Shown here: one piece after another, positions 1 through 9,826 of the stretch
Layout: every line of letters starts with the position of its first letter
How positions within the stretch are numbered: position 1 is the stretch's first letter
Assembly: GCF_036867135.1 (NCBI RefSeq)
Contig: NZ_JBAJIJ010000001.1
Location: forward strand, 806,001 to 870,000
Direction: 5' to 3'
DNA length: 64,000 nucleotides
Source of the DNA: Aeromicrobium sp. Sec7.5
GTDB taxonomy: Bacteria; Actinomycetota; Actinomycetes; Propionibacteriales; Nocardioidaceae
Translations under genes and position numbers: made by a program
Notes under the pieces: generated by a model
What the model was told of the DNA's origin: nothing
Seen by the model: the letters and a program-made list of their open reading frames with translations, nothing else
Databases searched by the model: none

Positions 1-1
1 C

Positions 2-511
2 GAGCTGCTGAGCAAGGTCGAGGTCCCGCTGCCCGAGGCGCTCGTCGCCGAGGAGCTCGCGGCCCGTCGTCAGCAGATCGAGCAGCAGCTCGCCTACTCC
101 GGCGTCGCGTTCGAGCAGTACCTCGACGACCAGGAGCAGACGGCCGACGAGTTCGAGGCGGAGCTCGAGAAGTCCGTCCACGACTCGATCGTGTCGCAGT
201 TCATCCTCGACCAGATCGTCAAGACCGACGAGATCGGCCTGGACGACAACGAGCTGACGCAGCACATCATGCGGCGCGCGCAGCAGTCGGGCGAGGACCC
301 GAACTCCTACATCCAGCACATCATGGAGCACAACCACGTGCCCGAGATGGTCAGCGAGGTGCTGCGCGGCAAGGCACTCGCGTCGCTGGTCGAGGGTGCG
401 AAGGTCAAGGACTCCGCCGGCGCCGACGTCGACCTCGCGTCGCTCCAGGCCGACGGCTCGCTCAAGAGCGAGTCCGACGCGGCCGAGGACGAGGCGTCCG
501 ACCAGGACTGA
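2..511 (+). CDS. tig: Trigger factor, C-terminal part (5' end outside window)
   Basis: Ribosome-associated peptidyl-prolyl isomerase and chaperone that meets nascent chains at the exit tunnel. Only the last 169 residues are present, reading in frame from base 2. They show the helical C-terminal chaperone domain, with PLPEALVAEEL, a Q-rich helix and the FEQYLDD and ADEFEAELEKSV segments, then an acidic low-complexity tail rich in D, E and S that ends in SDQD. An internal GTG at 191 is not the start because the family sequence continues upstream of it. The neighbouring clpP1-clpP2-clpX is the usual actinobacterial order, with two START-like genes and a hydrolase inserted here. A hairpin follows the stop codon. 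Confidence 0.93.
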   Translation, partial: ELLSKVEVPLPEALVAEELAARRQQIEQQLAYSGVAFEQYLDDQEQTADEFEAELEKSVHDSIVSQFILDQIVKTDEIGLDDNELTQHIMRRAQQSGEDPNSYIQHIMEHNHVPEMVSEVLRGKALASLVEGAKVKDSAGADVDLASLQADGSLKSESDAAEDEASDQD

Positions 512-531
512 CCGGCACCTGCTTCACGCCG

Positions 532-563
532 ACGGGCGCTCGACCTCCGGGTCGGGCGCCCGT
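532..563 (+). terminator. Intrinsic terminator-like hairpin after tig
   Basis: Bases 532-545 pair with 550-563 in a 14-bp GC-rich stem with one G-T pair and a 4-base loop. A short T-rich stretch (ttct) follows. It lies 20 bases after the trigger factor stop. Confidence 0.7.
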
Positions 564-875
564 TCTGCTGGGTGGGGGGCGATGTCGGCGAGGCCCGGAG
601 GATCGGGCAGGACAAGCGGCTGCGGACCACGAGGGTGGTGGCGGCCCGGCGTGATCGAGCGGCGAATTGCGGAGTGGACACGGCAGATGGTCGCTGAACA
701 CGGGAAATTTGCCGTGCCCAGGGACCAGTTGCCTTGCTTGGCGGTCGGATGGCCACCCCCGAGGCCTGCCGCCCTGGTCCGCGGCCGCTTGTCAGTTGCA
801 TCGCCCACCCCCGTGACCAACGACGCTCCCCGGTGGTCTTGGCAGCACGTGGTGCGACTTGTCACACTGAGTGAC
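564..875. other. 312-bp intergenic stretch, no gene recognised
   Basis: An open frame runs through it, but its product is compositionally random and resembles no protein. The stretch from about 664 to 720 is less GC-rich than its surroundings, as expected for a promoter region. No repeat or RNA gene was seen. Confidence 0.5.
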
Positions 876-2129
876 ATGCCCACTGACCCTGCCCGGACGA
901 CCGACGTCGCAGCCCTGGCGCTCGAGTACGGCGACCGGATCGTGGTGGGCACGGTGCGCGACGTGCACCGCGCCGTGGCCGAGCGTGCCTTCCGCGCCAC
1001 GCGGATCGTCGGCGGCCGGGTTCCGGAGTCCCTGCACGACGCCGTGGCCACCTCGATCTACGGCGCCATCAGTGGCGTCCTGCGCGTCTCCAGCGGCTCG
1101 GTGCGGGCCCTGTCCGCCCGAGGGGTGGGTCGCCCGGTCGAGTCCACGCGTCTCGGTCGCGGTGTCGTCGCGGCCGTGAACGGGCTGGTCGGCGACGAGC
1201 TGCGCCGACTCGACGACCCCCAGGCCATCACGATGGCCGTGCGGGTCGAGGGCGCCGACGTCCCGGCCACCGGCTGGCCGCTCGCGGAGGCCTTCCGTGA
1301 CGCCTCCAGCCACGTCGTGGTCTTCCTGCACGGCCTCTGCGAGGACGACGAGTCCTGGGAGCAGGGCCGCCGGGCTCACGGCACGTCCTACGCCGATCGC
1401 GTCGCCGACGAGACCGACGGCACGCCGGTCTTCGTGCGGTACAACACCGGCCTGCACATCTCGGAGAACGGCAAGCACCTCGACGCCCTCCTGCGCCAGC
1501 TCGTGGAGTCGTGGCCCGTGCGGATCACCCGGCTGACCCTCGTCGGTCACTCGATGGGCGGGCTCGTCGCCCGCGCCGCCACCAACCACGCCACGGCCAC
1601 CGGTGGCACGTGGACCGGGCTGGTCCGCGACGTCGTCTGCCTCGGCACGCCGCACGCCGGCGCCGTCCTGGAGAAGGCCGTGCACGCCGGTTCGCGCGTG
1701 CTCCGGTTCCTGCCCGAGTCGCGTCCCTTCGGGCACCTGCTCGACAGCCGGTCCGCCGGCATCGTCGACCTGAGGCACGGGTACATCAGCGCCGACGAGT
1801 GGGAGGGCCAGGACCTCACGGCACGGTGGGGCCTGGACCGCATCGCGGCGGCGCCGCTCGCCCACGCCGAGTACCACTTCGTGGTGGCCACGATGGGCGC
1901 CACGCAGCGCCACCCGCTCAGCGCGGTGCTGGGCGACCTGCTGGTCCACTTCTCCTCGGCTGCCGGCGTCGGGCGCAGCGGCCCGATCGTCGACGGTGCG
2001 AGGTTCGAGTACATCCCGAGCGCCCACCACTTCGCGCTGCTGAACCACCCCCAGGTGGGCGACTGGCTCGTCGAGTGGATCAAGGCGGCCGGCCGCGAAC
2101 GCCGGGCCATCCTCGCCAGCGAGGCCTGA
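876..2129 (+). CDS. Alpha/beta-hydrolase, lipase/esterase-like
   Basis: Predicted serine hydrolase of 417 aa. The nucleophile elbow is GHSMGG, with Ser226 coded at 1551-1553. An oxyanion-type HGLCEDD motif follows strand VVVFLHG, and SAHHFALLNHP near the C-terminus probably supplies the catalytic His. About 120 N-terminal residues precede the hydrolase fold and are not recognised. No signal peptide is visible. The open frame extends upstream to 396, but only the part from ATG 876 looks like protein, and that ATG lies just behind a plausible promoter. The substrate is unknown; lipid ester hydrolysis is a family-level guess. Confidence 0.82.
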   Translation: MPTDPARTTDVAALALEYGDRIVVGTVRDVHRAVAERAFRATRIVGGRVPESLHDAVATSIYGAISGVLRVSSGSVRALSARGVGRPVESTRLGRGVVAAVNGLVGDELRRLDDPQAITMAVRVEGADVPATGWPLAEAFRDASSHVVVFLHGLCEDDESWEQGRRAHGTSYADRVADETDGTPVFVRYNTGLHISENGKHLDALLRQLVESWPVRITRLTLVGHSMGGLVARAATNHATATGGTWTGLVRDVVCLGTPHAGAVLEKAVHAGSRVLRFLPESRPFGHLLDSRSAGIVDLRHGYISADEWEGQDLTARWGLDRIAAAPLAHAEYHFVVATMGATQRHPLSAVLGDLLVHFSSAAGVGRSGPIVDGARFEYIPSAHHFALLNHPQVGDWLVEWIKAAGRERRAILASEA

Positions 2130-2166
2130 GCTTCGGATACCGCTGGTACGTGAGACGGGATTCGAG

Positions 2167-2172
2167 TAGGTT
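2167..2172 (+). promoter_or_regulatory. -10 box TAGGTT of a leaderless transcript
   Basis: TAGGTT is followed by 6 bases and then ATG 2179, so transcription would begin at the start codon. Confidence 0.55.
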
Positions 2173-2178
2173 CCCCGC

Positions 2179-2658
2179 ATGGCCAACCGTGACATCATCA
2201 CTGACAGCATCGACATCGCCGCGCCCCCGTCGGCGGTGTGGGCGATCGTCTCCGACCTGAAGCGCATGGGGGAGTGGAGCCCGCAGTGCCGCCGCATGAT
2301 CGTCCGTGGCGGCGAGGTCAAGCAGGGTGCCCGCACGATCAACGTGAACCGCCAGGGCTGGAAGGTGTGGCCCACGCGCTCGTACGTCAAGGTCTTCGAG
2401 CCCGAGCGCACCTTGGCCCTGAAGATCGCCGAGAACGGCACGGTCTGGACCTACGAGCTGGAGCCCACTGCTGACGGCACGCGCCTCATCGAGTCGCGCA
2501 CCGCGCCGGACGGTGTGTCGAACCTGTCGAACTTCCTGAGCAAGCACGTCCTCGGCGGCACCGAGAACTTCGAGGCCGAGCTCGAGCGGGGCATCCAGGA
2601 CACCCTCGCCCGCATCAAGCACGAGGCCGAGAAGTCGACCGCGGGCCGGGCCGCCTGA
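2179..2658 (+). CDS. SRPBCC/START-like protein (polyketide cyclase-type fold)
   Basis: 159 aa with the hallmarks of the SRPBCC ligand-binding fold: DSIDIAAPPSAVWAIVSDLKRMGEWSP at the N-terminus, a central run of strands (RTINVNRQGWKVWPTRSYV, RTLALKI, TVWTYELEP) and a long amphipathic C-terminal helix. Such proteins bind small hydrophobic ligands or act as aromatase/cyclase-like enzymes. The ligand cannot be told from sequence. It overlaps the next gene by one base (TGATG), so the two related proteins are probably translated together. No signal peptide is seen, so it is probably cytoplasmic. Confidence 0.85.
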   Translation: MANRDIITDSIDIAAPPSAVWAIVSDLKRMGEWSPQCRRMIVRGGEVKQGARTINVNRQGWKVWPTRSYVKVFEPERTLALKIAENGTVWTYELEPTADGTRLIESRTAPDGVSNLSNFLSKHVLGGTENFEAELERGIQDTLARIKHEAEKSTAGRAA

Positions 2659-3131
2659 TGGCCCGCCCGTACGTGGCGCCGCTGGTCGCCTCGATCGACG
2701 TCGACGCGAGCCCCGATCGGGTCTGGCGCCTGCTGGAGGACCAGCGTCGCATGAGCGAGTGGAGCGACGAGACCTGGAAGCAGGCCTTCATCGGGACCCC
2801 GCTGCGCGTCGGCACCGTCAGCCTGAACCTCAATAAGCGCAAGGCCGCGGTCTGGCCCACGCTGAGCCGGTACCGCGAGGTCGTGCCGGGCCGCCGGCTG
2901 GCCTTCCAGGTCATCGGTCCGGGGGCCACCTGGAGCTACGACCTCCAGCCGAACGACGACGGCGGCACGGTCGTCACCGAGACCCGGGTGCTCAAGAACA
3001 ACCGCGCCACGTTCGCGTCGATCGCCACGGCGAATGCCATGCTCGGCGGGCTCGACGGCCACGAGGCCGAGATCCTCGCCGGCATGCACGCGACGCTGGA
3101 GCGCATCAAGGCCGAGGTCGAGCGCGGCTGA
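2658..3131 (+). CDS. SRPBCC/START-like protein, paralogue of the preceding gene
   Basis: 157 aa with the same layout as its neighbour: SIDVDASPDRVWRLLEDQRRMSEWSDE, then WPTLSRYREV, RLAFQVIGPGATWSYDLQP and a terminal helix. The matching motifs (VW, MxEWS, WPT, TWxYxLxP) show a tandem duplication that has since diverged. It is translationally coupled by a TGATG overlap. The pair sits just before clpP1 with 96 bases between. Function is unknown; the two might act as a heterodimer, which is inference. Confidence 0.85.
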   Translation: MARPYVAPLVASIDVDASPDRVWRLLEDQRRMSEWSDETWKQAFIGTPLRVGTVSLNLNKRKAAVWPTLSRYREVVPGRRLAFQVIGPGATWSYDLQPNDDGGTVVTETRVLKNNRATFASIATANAMLGGLDGHEAEILAGMHATLERIKAEVERG

Positions 3132-3162
3132 TCGCGGCCGCCCTCGGGCCGGCCGCGCGGTA

Positions 3163-3173
3163 CGCCCATGGCG
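3163..3173 (+). promoter_or_regulatory. Candidate ClgR operator upstream of clpP1P2
   Basis: CGCCCATGGCG fits the CGC-N5-GCG core (CGCYNANRGCG) known for ClgR, the activator of actinobacterial clpP operons, and is followed by AAC. It is centred about 47 bases upstream of the proposed clpP1 -10 box, a position suited to activation. Confidence 0.5.
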
Positions 3174-3214
3174 AACAGGGCGTGTTTACGCGTGTGTCGG
3201 CCCGATCGGCCAAC

Positions 3215-3220
3215 TAGGGT
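3215..3220 (+). promoter_or_regulatory. -10 box TAGGGT of clpP1
   Basis: TAGGGT is followed by 7 bases and GTG 3228, which supports this GTG as start of a leaderless mRNA. Confidence 0.55.
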
Positions 3221-3227
3221 CGGAGAC

Positions 3228-3845
3228 GTGAACCCACTCGAAGCCCCCCAGCACTTCGCGCACAGCATGTCCGCGCAGGCCGGGCCGTCCGACCTCGACG
3301 GCCACATCTACCAGCGCCTGCTCAAGGAGCGCATCGTCTTCCTCGGTTCGGAGGTGCGCAACGACAACGCCAACGCGATCTGCGCGCAGATGCTGCTGCT
3401 CAACGCCGAGAACCCCGACGCCGACATCTCGCTGTACATCAACAGCCCCGGTGGATCGGTCGACGCGGGCATGGCGCTCTACGACACGATGCAGTTCATC
3501 TCCAACGACGTCGCCACGTTCGGCATGGGCCTGGCGGCCTCGATGGGGCAGTTCCTGCTCGCCGCCGGCACCCCCGGCAAGCGCTACGCCACGCCGCACG
3601 CCCGCATCATGATGCACCAGCCCTCGGGCGGCATCGGTGGTTCGGCGTCGGACATCAAGATCCAGGCCGAGCAGTCGATCCTGCTCAAGAAGCAGCTCAA
3701 CCAGCTCCAGTCGGTCCACACCGGTCAGAGCATCGAGCAGATCGAGCTCGACTCCGACCGTGATCGTTGGTTCACGGCCGAGCAGGCCAAGGAGTACGGC
3801 TTCATCGACCACGTGGTCGCCAGCGCGAGGGAGATCACCAAATGA
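3228..3845 (+). CDS. clpP1: ATP-dependent Clp protease proteolytic subunit 1
   Basis: Serine peptidase ring subunit, 205 aa from GTG 3228. The triad is visible: Ser105 in AASMGQ, His130 in MMHQPSGG, and Asp in [14 protein letters not shown] forms the oxyanion-side loop. In actinobacteria ClpP1 and ClpP2 form a mixed tetradecamer fed by ClpX or ClpC1. An ATG at 3267 is an alternative start, but the -10 box spacing favours GTG. The stop overlaps the clpP2 start by ATGA, so the two are coupled. Regulation by ClgR is suggested by the box at 3163. Confidence 0.96.
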   Translation: MNPLEAPQHFAHSMSAQAGPSDLDGHIYQRLLKERIVFLGSEVRNDNANAICAQMLLLNAENPDADISLYINSPGGSVDAGMALYDTMQFISNDVATFGMGLAASMGQFLLAAGTPGKRYATPHARIMMHQPSGGIGGSASDIKIQAEQSILLKKQLNQLQSVHTGQSIEQIELDSDRDRWFTAEQAKEYGFIDHVVASAREITK

Positions 3846-4444
3846 GCTACTACATTCCCCAGTGGGAAGAGCGCACGTCGTACGGCTTCCGCCGCATCGA
3901 CCCGTTCGCCAAGCTGTTCGAGGACCGCATCATCTTCCTCGGCACGCCGATCAGCGACGACGTCGCCAACGCGGTCATCGCGCAGCTCCTGAGCCTGCAG
4001 GTCATGGAGCCCGACCGTGACATCAGCATCTACATCAACAGCCCCGGTGGTTCGTTCACCGCCATGACGGCGATCTACGACACGATCCGGTACCTCAAGC
4101 CCGACGTGCAGACGTTCTGCCTGGGCCAGGCGGCCTCGGCCGCCGCGGTGCTGCTGGCGGCCGGCGCCCCGGGCAAGCGCTTCGCGCTGCCGAACGCGCG
4201 CATCCTGATCCACCAGCCCTACACCGAGGGCACCGGCGGCCAGATCTCCGACCTCGAGATCCAGGCCAACGAGATCCTGCGCATGCGCGAGCTGATGGAG
4301 CAGATGATCGCCGACGCCACCGGCAAGGACCGGGCCGACGTCAGTCGCGACGTCGACCGCGACAAGATCCTGACGGCCCAGCAGGCCCTCGAGTACGGCC
4401 TGATCGACCAGGTCCTCGACACGCTCAAGGTCCCCGCAGTCTGA
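3842..4444 (+). CDS. clpP2: ATP-dependent Clp protease proteolytic subunit 2
   Basis: 200 aa. The catalytic Ser99 lies in QAASAAA and His124 in LIHQPYTEG, with Asp in [21 protein letters not shown] is the conserved loop. ATG 3842 overlaps the clpP1 stop, fitting equal production of the two ring types. The upstream in-frame extension is clpP1 read in another frame and is ignored. It is followed by a compound palindrome and the clpX promoter. Confidence 0.96.
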   Translation: MSYYIPQWEERTSYGFRRIDPFAKLFEDRIIFLGTPISDDVANAVIAQLLSLQVMEPDRDISIYINSPGGSFTAMTAIYDTIRYLKPDVQTFCLGQAASAAAVLLAAGAPGKRFALPNARILIHQPYTEGTGGQISDLEIQANEILRMRELMEQMIADATGKDRADVSRDVDRDKILTAQQALEYGLIDQVLDTLKVPAV

Positions 4445-4450
4445 GCGACA

Positions 4451-4505
4451 CGCGGTCCGTGGCGACGTGACACACGTCGCGTTCGCCCCGGACCGCGGCT
4501 AGGCT
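4451..4505 (+). promoter_or_regulatory. Nested palindromes and -10 box before clpX
   Basis: CGCGGTCCG (4451-4459) pairs with CGGACCGCG (4489-4497). Inside them GCGACGTG-ACA-CACGTCGC (4462-4480) is a perfect 8-bp inverted repeat. The -10 box TAGGCT follows at 4500-4505. The structure could end clpP2 transcription, although no T-run follows, or hold an operator. Confidence 0.5.
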
Positions 4506-4534
4506 GGACGACAGCTTGAGGAAAGGAACTCTCC

Positions 4535-5803
<1,269 letters not shown>

Positions 5804-5836
5804 TCCCACCCGGGTCCCCACAAAGGCGGTTCTGCC

Positions 5837-7009
5837 ATGGTCAGCGACATCACCCTGCTCGGAGCGACGGGCTACACCGGTGGCCTCACGGCCGACTACC
5901 TCGGCGCGCACCTGCCGGCCGGCGCCTCGTGGGCGATCGCGGGACGCACCCGAGGCAAGCTCGAGCAGGTGGCCGACCGCATCGAGACGGCCGGCGGTGC
6001 GCGTCCGGAGCTCGTCGTGGCCGACGTCACCGATGCGAGCTCGCTGGCTGCCGTCGCCGAGGCCACCCGCGTCCTGGTCACCACGGTCGGGCCGTACCTC
6101 AAGCACGGCGAGGCAGCCGTCAAGGCGGCCGCCGAGGCCGGCATCGCCTACCTCGACCTCACGGGCGAGCCGCAGTTCGTCGACGACATGTGGCTCAAGT
6201 ACCACGCGACCGCGGCCGACTCCGGTGCCCGCCTGGTGCACGCGGCAGGGTTCGACTCGGTGCCGTACGACCTCGGTGTCCTCTACACCGTGCAGCAGCT
6301 CCCCGACGACGTGCCGATCTCGGTCAACGCCTACCTGCGCGCCGGCATCACGCCCTCGGGCGGCACGTTCCACTCGGCGGTCGGACAGTTCTCGAGCTTC
6401 CGGGAGTCGGCGAAGCTGGCCAAGAAGCGTCGTGCGTCCGAGGAGCGCCCCGCTGACCGGAAGGTCCGCGGTGCCGGCAAGCTCGGTCGCGCCCCCCACG
6501 ACACCGGGTGGGCGGTGCCGCTGCCCACGATCGATCCTCAGGTCGTGCTGCGATCGGCGCGCGCCCTGCCCACGTACGGGCCCGAGTTCACCTACGGCCA
6601 CTTCGCGCACGTGCGCACGACCCGCATGCTCGCGGCGGGCGCCGTCGGCGTCGGCGCCCTGGCCGTCACGGCGCAGGTGCCTCCGCTGCGCAAGCTGCTG
6701 CTCTCCCGCATGGATGCCGGCGACGGCCCCGAGCAGGCCAAGCGCGAGAAGGCGTGGTTCAAGCTCGACCTGCTGGCCGAGGCCGGCGGCGACACCCTGC
6801 ACACGCGCGTCACGGGCAAGGACCCCGGATACGGCGGCACGGCCAAGTACCTCGGCGAAGCCGCGATGAGCCTGGCGTTCGACGACCTGCCCCAGGTCAG
6901 CGGCCAGACCACCACGGCCGTCGCGATGGGGCAGGCATTGATCGACCGGCTCAACCCGGCGGCGATGAAGTTCCAGACCTGCGAAGAGCACCACGCAGAC
7001 CCCCACTAG
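5837..7009 (+). CDS. Saccharopine dehydrogenase-family protein, trans-acting enoyl reductase-like
   Basis: 390 aa with an N-terminal Rossmann fold: ITLLGATGYTGGLTADYL at residues 4-21, then WAIAGRTRGKLEQV and VVADVTDASSL. This is the saccharopine-dehydrogenase-like NADP-binding domain found in mycobacterial Rv2449c/Rv2953-type trans-acting enoyl reductases. FDSVPYDLG is typical of that group. True saccharopine dehydrogenase activity is unlikely. The substrate is probably a lipid or polyketide chain, but nothing next to it confirms this. A hydrophobic stretch near residues 263-280 could associate with membrane. The gene ends just before a palindromic repeat. Confidence 0.82.
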   Translation: MVSDITLLGATGYTGGLTADYLGAHLPAGASWAIAGRTRGKLEQVADRIETAGGARPELVVADVTDASSLAAVAEATRVLVTTVGPYLKHGEAAVKAAAEAGIAYLDLTGEPQFVDDMWLKYHATAADSGARLVHAAGFDSVPYDLGVLYTVQQLPDDVPISVNAYLRAGITPSGGTFHSAVGQFSSFRESAKLAKKRRASEERPADRKVRGAGKLGRAPHDTGWAVPLPTIDPQVVLRSARALPTYGPEFTYGHFAHVRTTRMLAAGAVGVGALAVTAQVPPLRKLLLSRMDAGDGPEQAKREKAWFKLDLLAEAGGDTLHTRVTGKDPGYGGTAKYLGEAAMSLAFDDLPQVSGQTTTAVAMGQALIDRLNPAAMKFQTCEEHHADPH

Positions 7010-7013
7010 GCCA

Positions 7014-7136
7014 ACCGCTGGTTGAGGTGCGACGAGCTCTCGCGAGGAGCCTCGAAACCTCGGTCACCTTTCGGGTGAAGCCAAGCAGGATTTCGAGGCT
7101 CGTGCCCCAGAGGGCACTCGCACCTCAACCAGCGGT
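7014..7136. repeat. Palindromic interspersed repeat (family A, copy 1)
   Basis: ACCGCTGGTTGAGGTGCGA at 7014-7032 is the perfect complement of 7118-7136. An inner pair AGCCTCGAAA (7049-7058) / TTTCGAGGCT (7091-7100) is also perfect. A related copy lies at 22001-22103. It separates two convergent genes and supplies the valS stop codon, so it may serve as a bidirectional terminator. Confidence 0.85.
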
Positions 7137-9731
7137 GGGTTGGTCGGCCAGGGTGGCGTCGACCGTGATCTCGGTGGCGCCGGCCGTCGGAGCGAGCGCG
7201 AGCTCACCCACCACGCGACCGGCGGCCTTGACGTCGTCGAGCGCCAGCGCGGCCTGCTCCAGCACGGTGGCCGGGCCGGTGGCGGTGGCCGCCGTGACCT
7301 CGGTGCGCTGGCTGACCTTCGCGGTCGACTTCGCGCCACGGATGCCGGCGAGCACCTGGCCCGCCGCTGCGAGCACGCCCGCCTCGGCGCCCTGCGGGAG
7401 CTCATCCACCGTCGGCCAGCCGGAGCGGTGGATCGAGCCCTCCTGCCACCACGACCAGACCTCCTCGGTCACGTAGGGCAGATACGGGGCGAGCAGGCGG
7501 AGCTGCACGGTCAGGGCCAGCACGAACGCTGCCTTGGCGGAGGCGCCCCCGGCATCGTCGCGGCGGGCGCGCTCCTTCACGAGCTCGAGGTAGTCGTCGC
7601 AGAAGTCCCAGAAGAACTTCTCGGCGACCTCGAGGGCCGAGGCGTAGTCGTAGTCCTCGAGGAACGTGGTGGCCTCGACGACGACGGCGCGCAGTCCCGC
7701 GAGCATGGCGAGGTCGAGCGGCTCGGTGACCTGGGCGGCGTCGAGGAACGAGGCGTCGGCGCCGAGGCCGTACGACTCCTCCGAGGCCAGCACGAACTTG
7801 CTGGCGTTGAGCACCTTCATCGCCAGGCGGCGGCCGACCTTCATCTGAGCCTCGTCGAAGGGGGAGTCGGCTCCCGGTCGGGCGCCGGCGGCCCGCCAGC
7901 GCACCGCGTCGGCGCCGTACTTGTCCAGGATCTCGTCCGGCACGACGACGTTGCCCTTGGACTTGCTCATCTTCTTGCGGTCAGGGTCGACCACGAAGCC
8001 CGAGAGAGCTGCATGGCTCCACGGCACCCCACCGAACTCCTGGTGGGCCCGCACGACCGAGCTGAACAGCCAGGTGCGGATGATGTCGTGGCCCTGAGGA
8101 CGAAGGTCCATGGGGTACGTCGCCGCGAAGAGCTCGGGATCGCGTTCCCAGCCGGTCACGAGCTGCGGCGTCAGCGACGAGGTGGCCCACGTGTCGAGCA
8201 CGTCGGGGTCGGCCATGAAGCCGCCGGCCACGCCACGCTGGGACTCGTCGAAGCCCGGGGGCGTCTGTGACGCGGGATCGACCGGGAGGCTGTCCTCCGC
8301 GGCGAAGATCGGGTCGTCGTAGTCGGGCAGGAGATCGGCGTCGAGGCGGTACCAGACCGGGAACGGGATGCCGAAAAAGCGCTGGCGGCTCACGAGCCAG
8401 TCGCCGTTGAGGCCCTCGATCCAGTTGGTGAGGCGGCTCTGCATGTAGCCGGGCTTCCAGCTGATCTCGTCGCCGCGCTTGACGAGCGAGGCGCGAAGGT
8501 CGGCGTCGCGACCGCCGTTGGCGATGTACCACTGGCGGGTCGACACGATCTCGAGCGGCTTGTCGCCCTTCTCGTAGAAGTTGGCCATGCGCTGCGTCGG
8601 CACGGGGTCGCCGTCGAGGTCACCGCTGGCCTGCAGGGCACCCACGATGACCTCGCGGGCCGAGAACGTGGTCTTGCCGGTAAGCTCGGCGAACAGCGTG
8701 CGTCCGGCCTCGCTCGCGATCCACTCCGGCACCTCGCGCAGGAACCGGCCGTCGCGGCCGATCACCGTGCGGTTGGGCAGCTGGTGCTCACGCCACCACT
8801 GCACGTCCGTGAGGTCACCGAACGTGCAGCAGTGCACGATGCCCGAGCCCTTCTCCGGATCGGCGAGGGTGCTGGCGATGACCGGCACCTCCACCCCGAA
8901 GATCGGCGACGTCGCGGTGGTGCCGAACAGGTGCGCGTAGCGCTCGTCGTCGGGGTGCGCGATGAGCGCCACGGCGGCGGGCGTGAGCTCGGGGCGCGTC
9001 GTCTCGACGTGCACGGTGGTGCCACTAGAACCGTCCGGCCCGGCCAGGTGGTAGGCGACCCGGTGGTACGCGCCGGGGTAGTCGCGCGCCTCGAGCTCGG
9101 CCTGGGCCACGGCGGTCTGGAACGTGACGTCCCACAGGGTGGGTGCGTCCTGCGTGTACGCCTCGCCGCGGGCCACGTTGCGCAGGAACGCGCGCTGGCT
9201 GGTGATCTGGGCGGAGTCGCCGATCGTCGTGTAGGTCTGGGTCCAGTCGACGCTGAGGCCGAGCGTGCGCCACAGCTTCTCGAAGACCTTCTCGTCCTCG
9301 GCCACGAGCTCGTTGCAGAGCTCGATGAAGTTGCGCCGACTGATCGGGACCTGCTTCTTCGGATCGGGCTTCGCCGGGCGCTCGAAGTCGGCGTCGTACG
9401 GGATCGTGGGATCGCACCGGACGCCGTAGAAGTTCTGGACGCGTCGCTCGGTGGGCAGGCCGTTGTCGTCCCAGCCCATCGGGTAGAACACCTCGAAGCC
9501 GCGCATGCGCTTGTAGCGCGCGATGACGTCGGTGTGGGTGTAGCTGAACACGTGGCCGACGTGCAGCGAGCCCGACACGGTGGGCGGGGGCGTGTCGATC
9601 GAGTACACCGCTGACCGCTCGGCGGGGCGCTCGAACCGGAAGGTTCCCTGGTCCTCCCATACACCGCTCCACCGCTCCTCGAGGCCTTCGAGGACGGGCT
9701 TCTCCGGGACGCGGTTCGCGGGGGTGTTCAC
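7125..9731 (-). CDS. valS: Valyl-tRNA synthetase
   Basis: Class I aminoacyl-tRNA synthetase of 868 aa that charges tRNA-Val. The HIGH-type motif is HVGH within [14 protein letters not shown], and KMSKSKGN is the second signature. The connective-peptide editing domain and the HWPxxC-like C-terminal anticodon-binding region follow the usual order. The start is GTG, with a minus-strand -10 box TAGACT 8 bases upstream, indicating a leaderless mRNA and leaving no room for a T-box leader. The stop and the last few codons lie in a palindromic repeat, so the C-terminus has probably been rewritten by the repeat's insertion. Confidence 0.96.
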   Translation of the reverse strand: MNTPANRVPEKPVLEGLEERWSGVWEDQGTFRFERPAERSAVYSIDTPPPTVSGSLHVGHVFSYTHTDVIARYKRMRGFEVFYPMGWDDNGLPTERRVQNFYGVRCDPTIPYDADFERPAKPDPKKQVPISRRNFIELCNELVAEDEKVFEKLWRTLGLSVDWTQTYTTIGDSAQITSQRAFLRNVARGEAYTQDAPTLWDVTFQTAVAQAELEARDYPGAYHRVAYHLAGPDGSSGTTVHVETTRPELTPAAVALIAHPDDERYAHLFGTTATSPIFGVEVPVIASTLADPEKGSGIVHCCTFGDLTDVQWWREHQLPNRTVIGRDGRFLREVPEWIASEAGRTLFAELTGKTTFSAREVIVGALQASGDLDGDPVPTQRMANFYEKGDKPLEIVSTRQWYIANGGRDADLRASLVKRGDEISWKPGYMQSRLTNWIEGLNGDWLVSRQRFFGIPFPVWYRLDADLLPDYDDPIFAAEDSLPVDPASQTPPGFDESQRGVAGGFMADPDVLDTWATSSLTPQLVTGWERDPELFAATYPMDLRPQGHDIIRTWLFSSVVRAHQEFGGVPWSHAALSGFVVDPDRKKMSKSKGNVVVPDEILDKYGADAVRWRAAGARPGADSPFDEAQMKVGRRLAMKVLNASKFVLASEESYGLGADASFLDAAQVTEPLDLAMLAGLRAVVVEATTFLEDYDYASALEVAEKFFWDFCDDYLELVKERARRDDAGGASAKAAFVLALTVQLRLLAPYLPYVTEEVWSWWQEGSIHRSGWPTVDELPQGAEAGVLAAAGQVLAGIRGAKSTAKVSQRTEVTAATATGPATVLEQAALALDDVKAAGRVVGELALAPTAGATEITVDATLADQPTAG

Positions 9732-9739
9732 GAGAGATG

Positions 9740-9745
9740 AGTCTA
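9740..9745 (-). promoter_or_regulatory. valS: -10 box TAGACT of valS
   Basis: Read on the minus strand, TAGACT is followed by 8 bases and the GTG start. Confidence 0.5.
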
Positions 9746-9761
9746 GGTGAGCCCGCCCCCG

Positions 9762-9826
9762 GGCCCTGTGATCAGGCCCTGTGATCAGGCCCAGTGATCA
9801 GGCCCTGTGATCAGGCCCGGTGCTCG
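9762..9826. repeat. 13-bp tandem repeat, four units plus a partial
   Basis: The unit GGCCCTGTGATCA occurs at 9762, 9775, 9788 (one change) and 9801, with a degenerate fifth unit at 9814. It lies between valS and the MMPL gene and contains the MMPL stop codon (9811-9813). Confidence 0.9.

Noticed and set aside
9762..9826. Tandem repeat considered as a CRISPR array or replication origin
   Set aside because: No spacers; the 13-bp units are contiguous. No dnaA-box pattern or replication genes are nearby.
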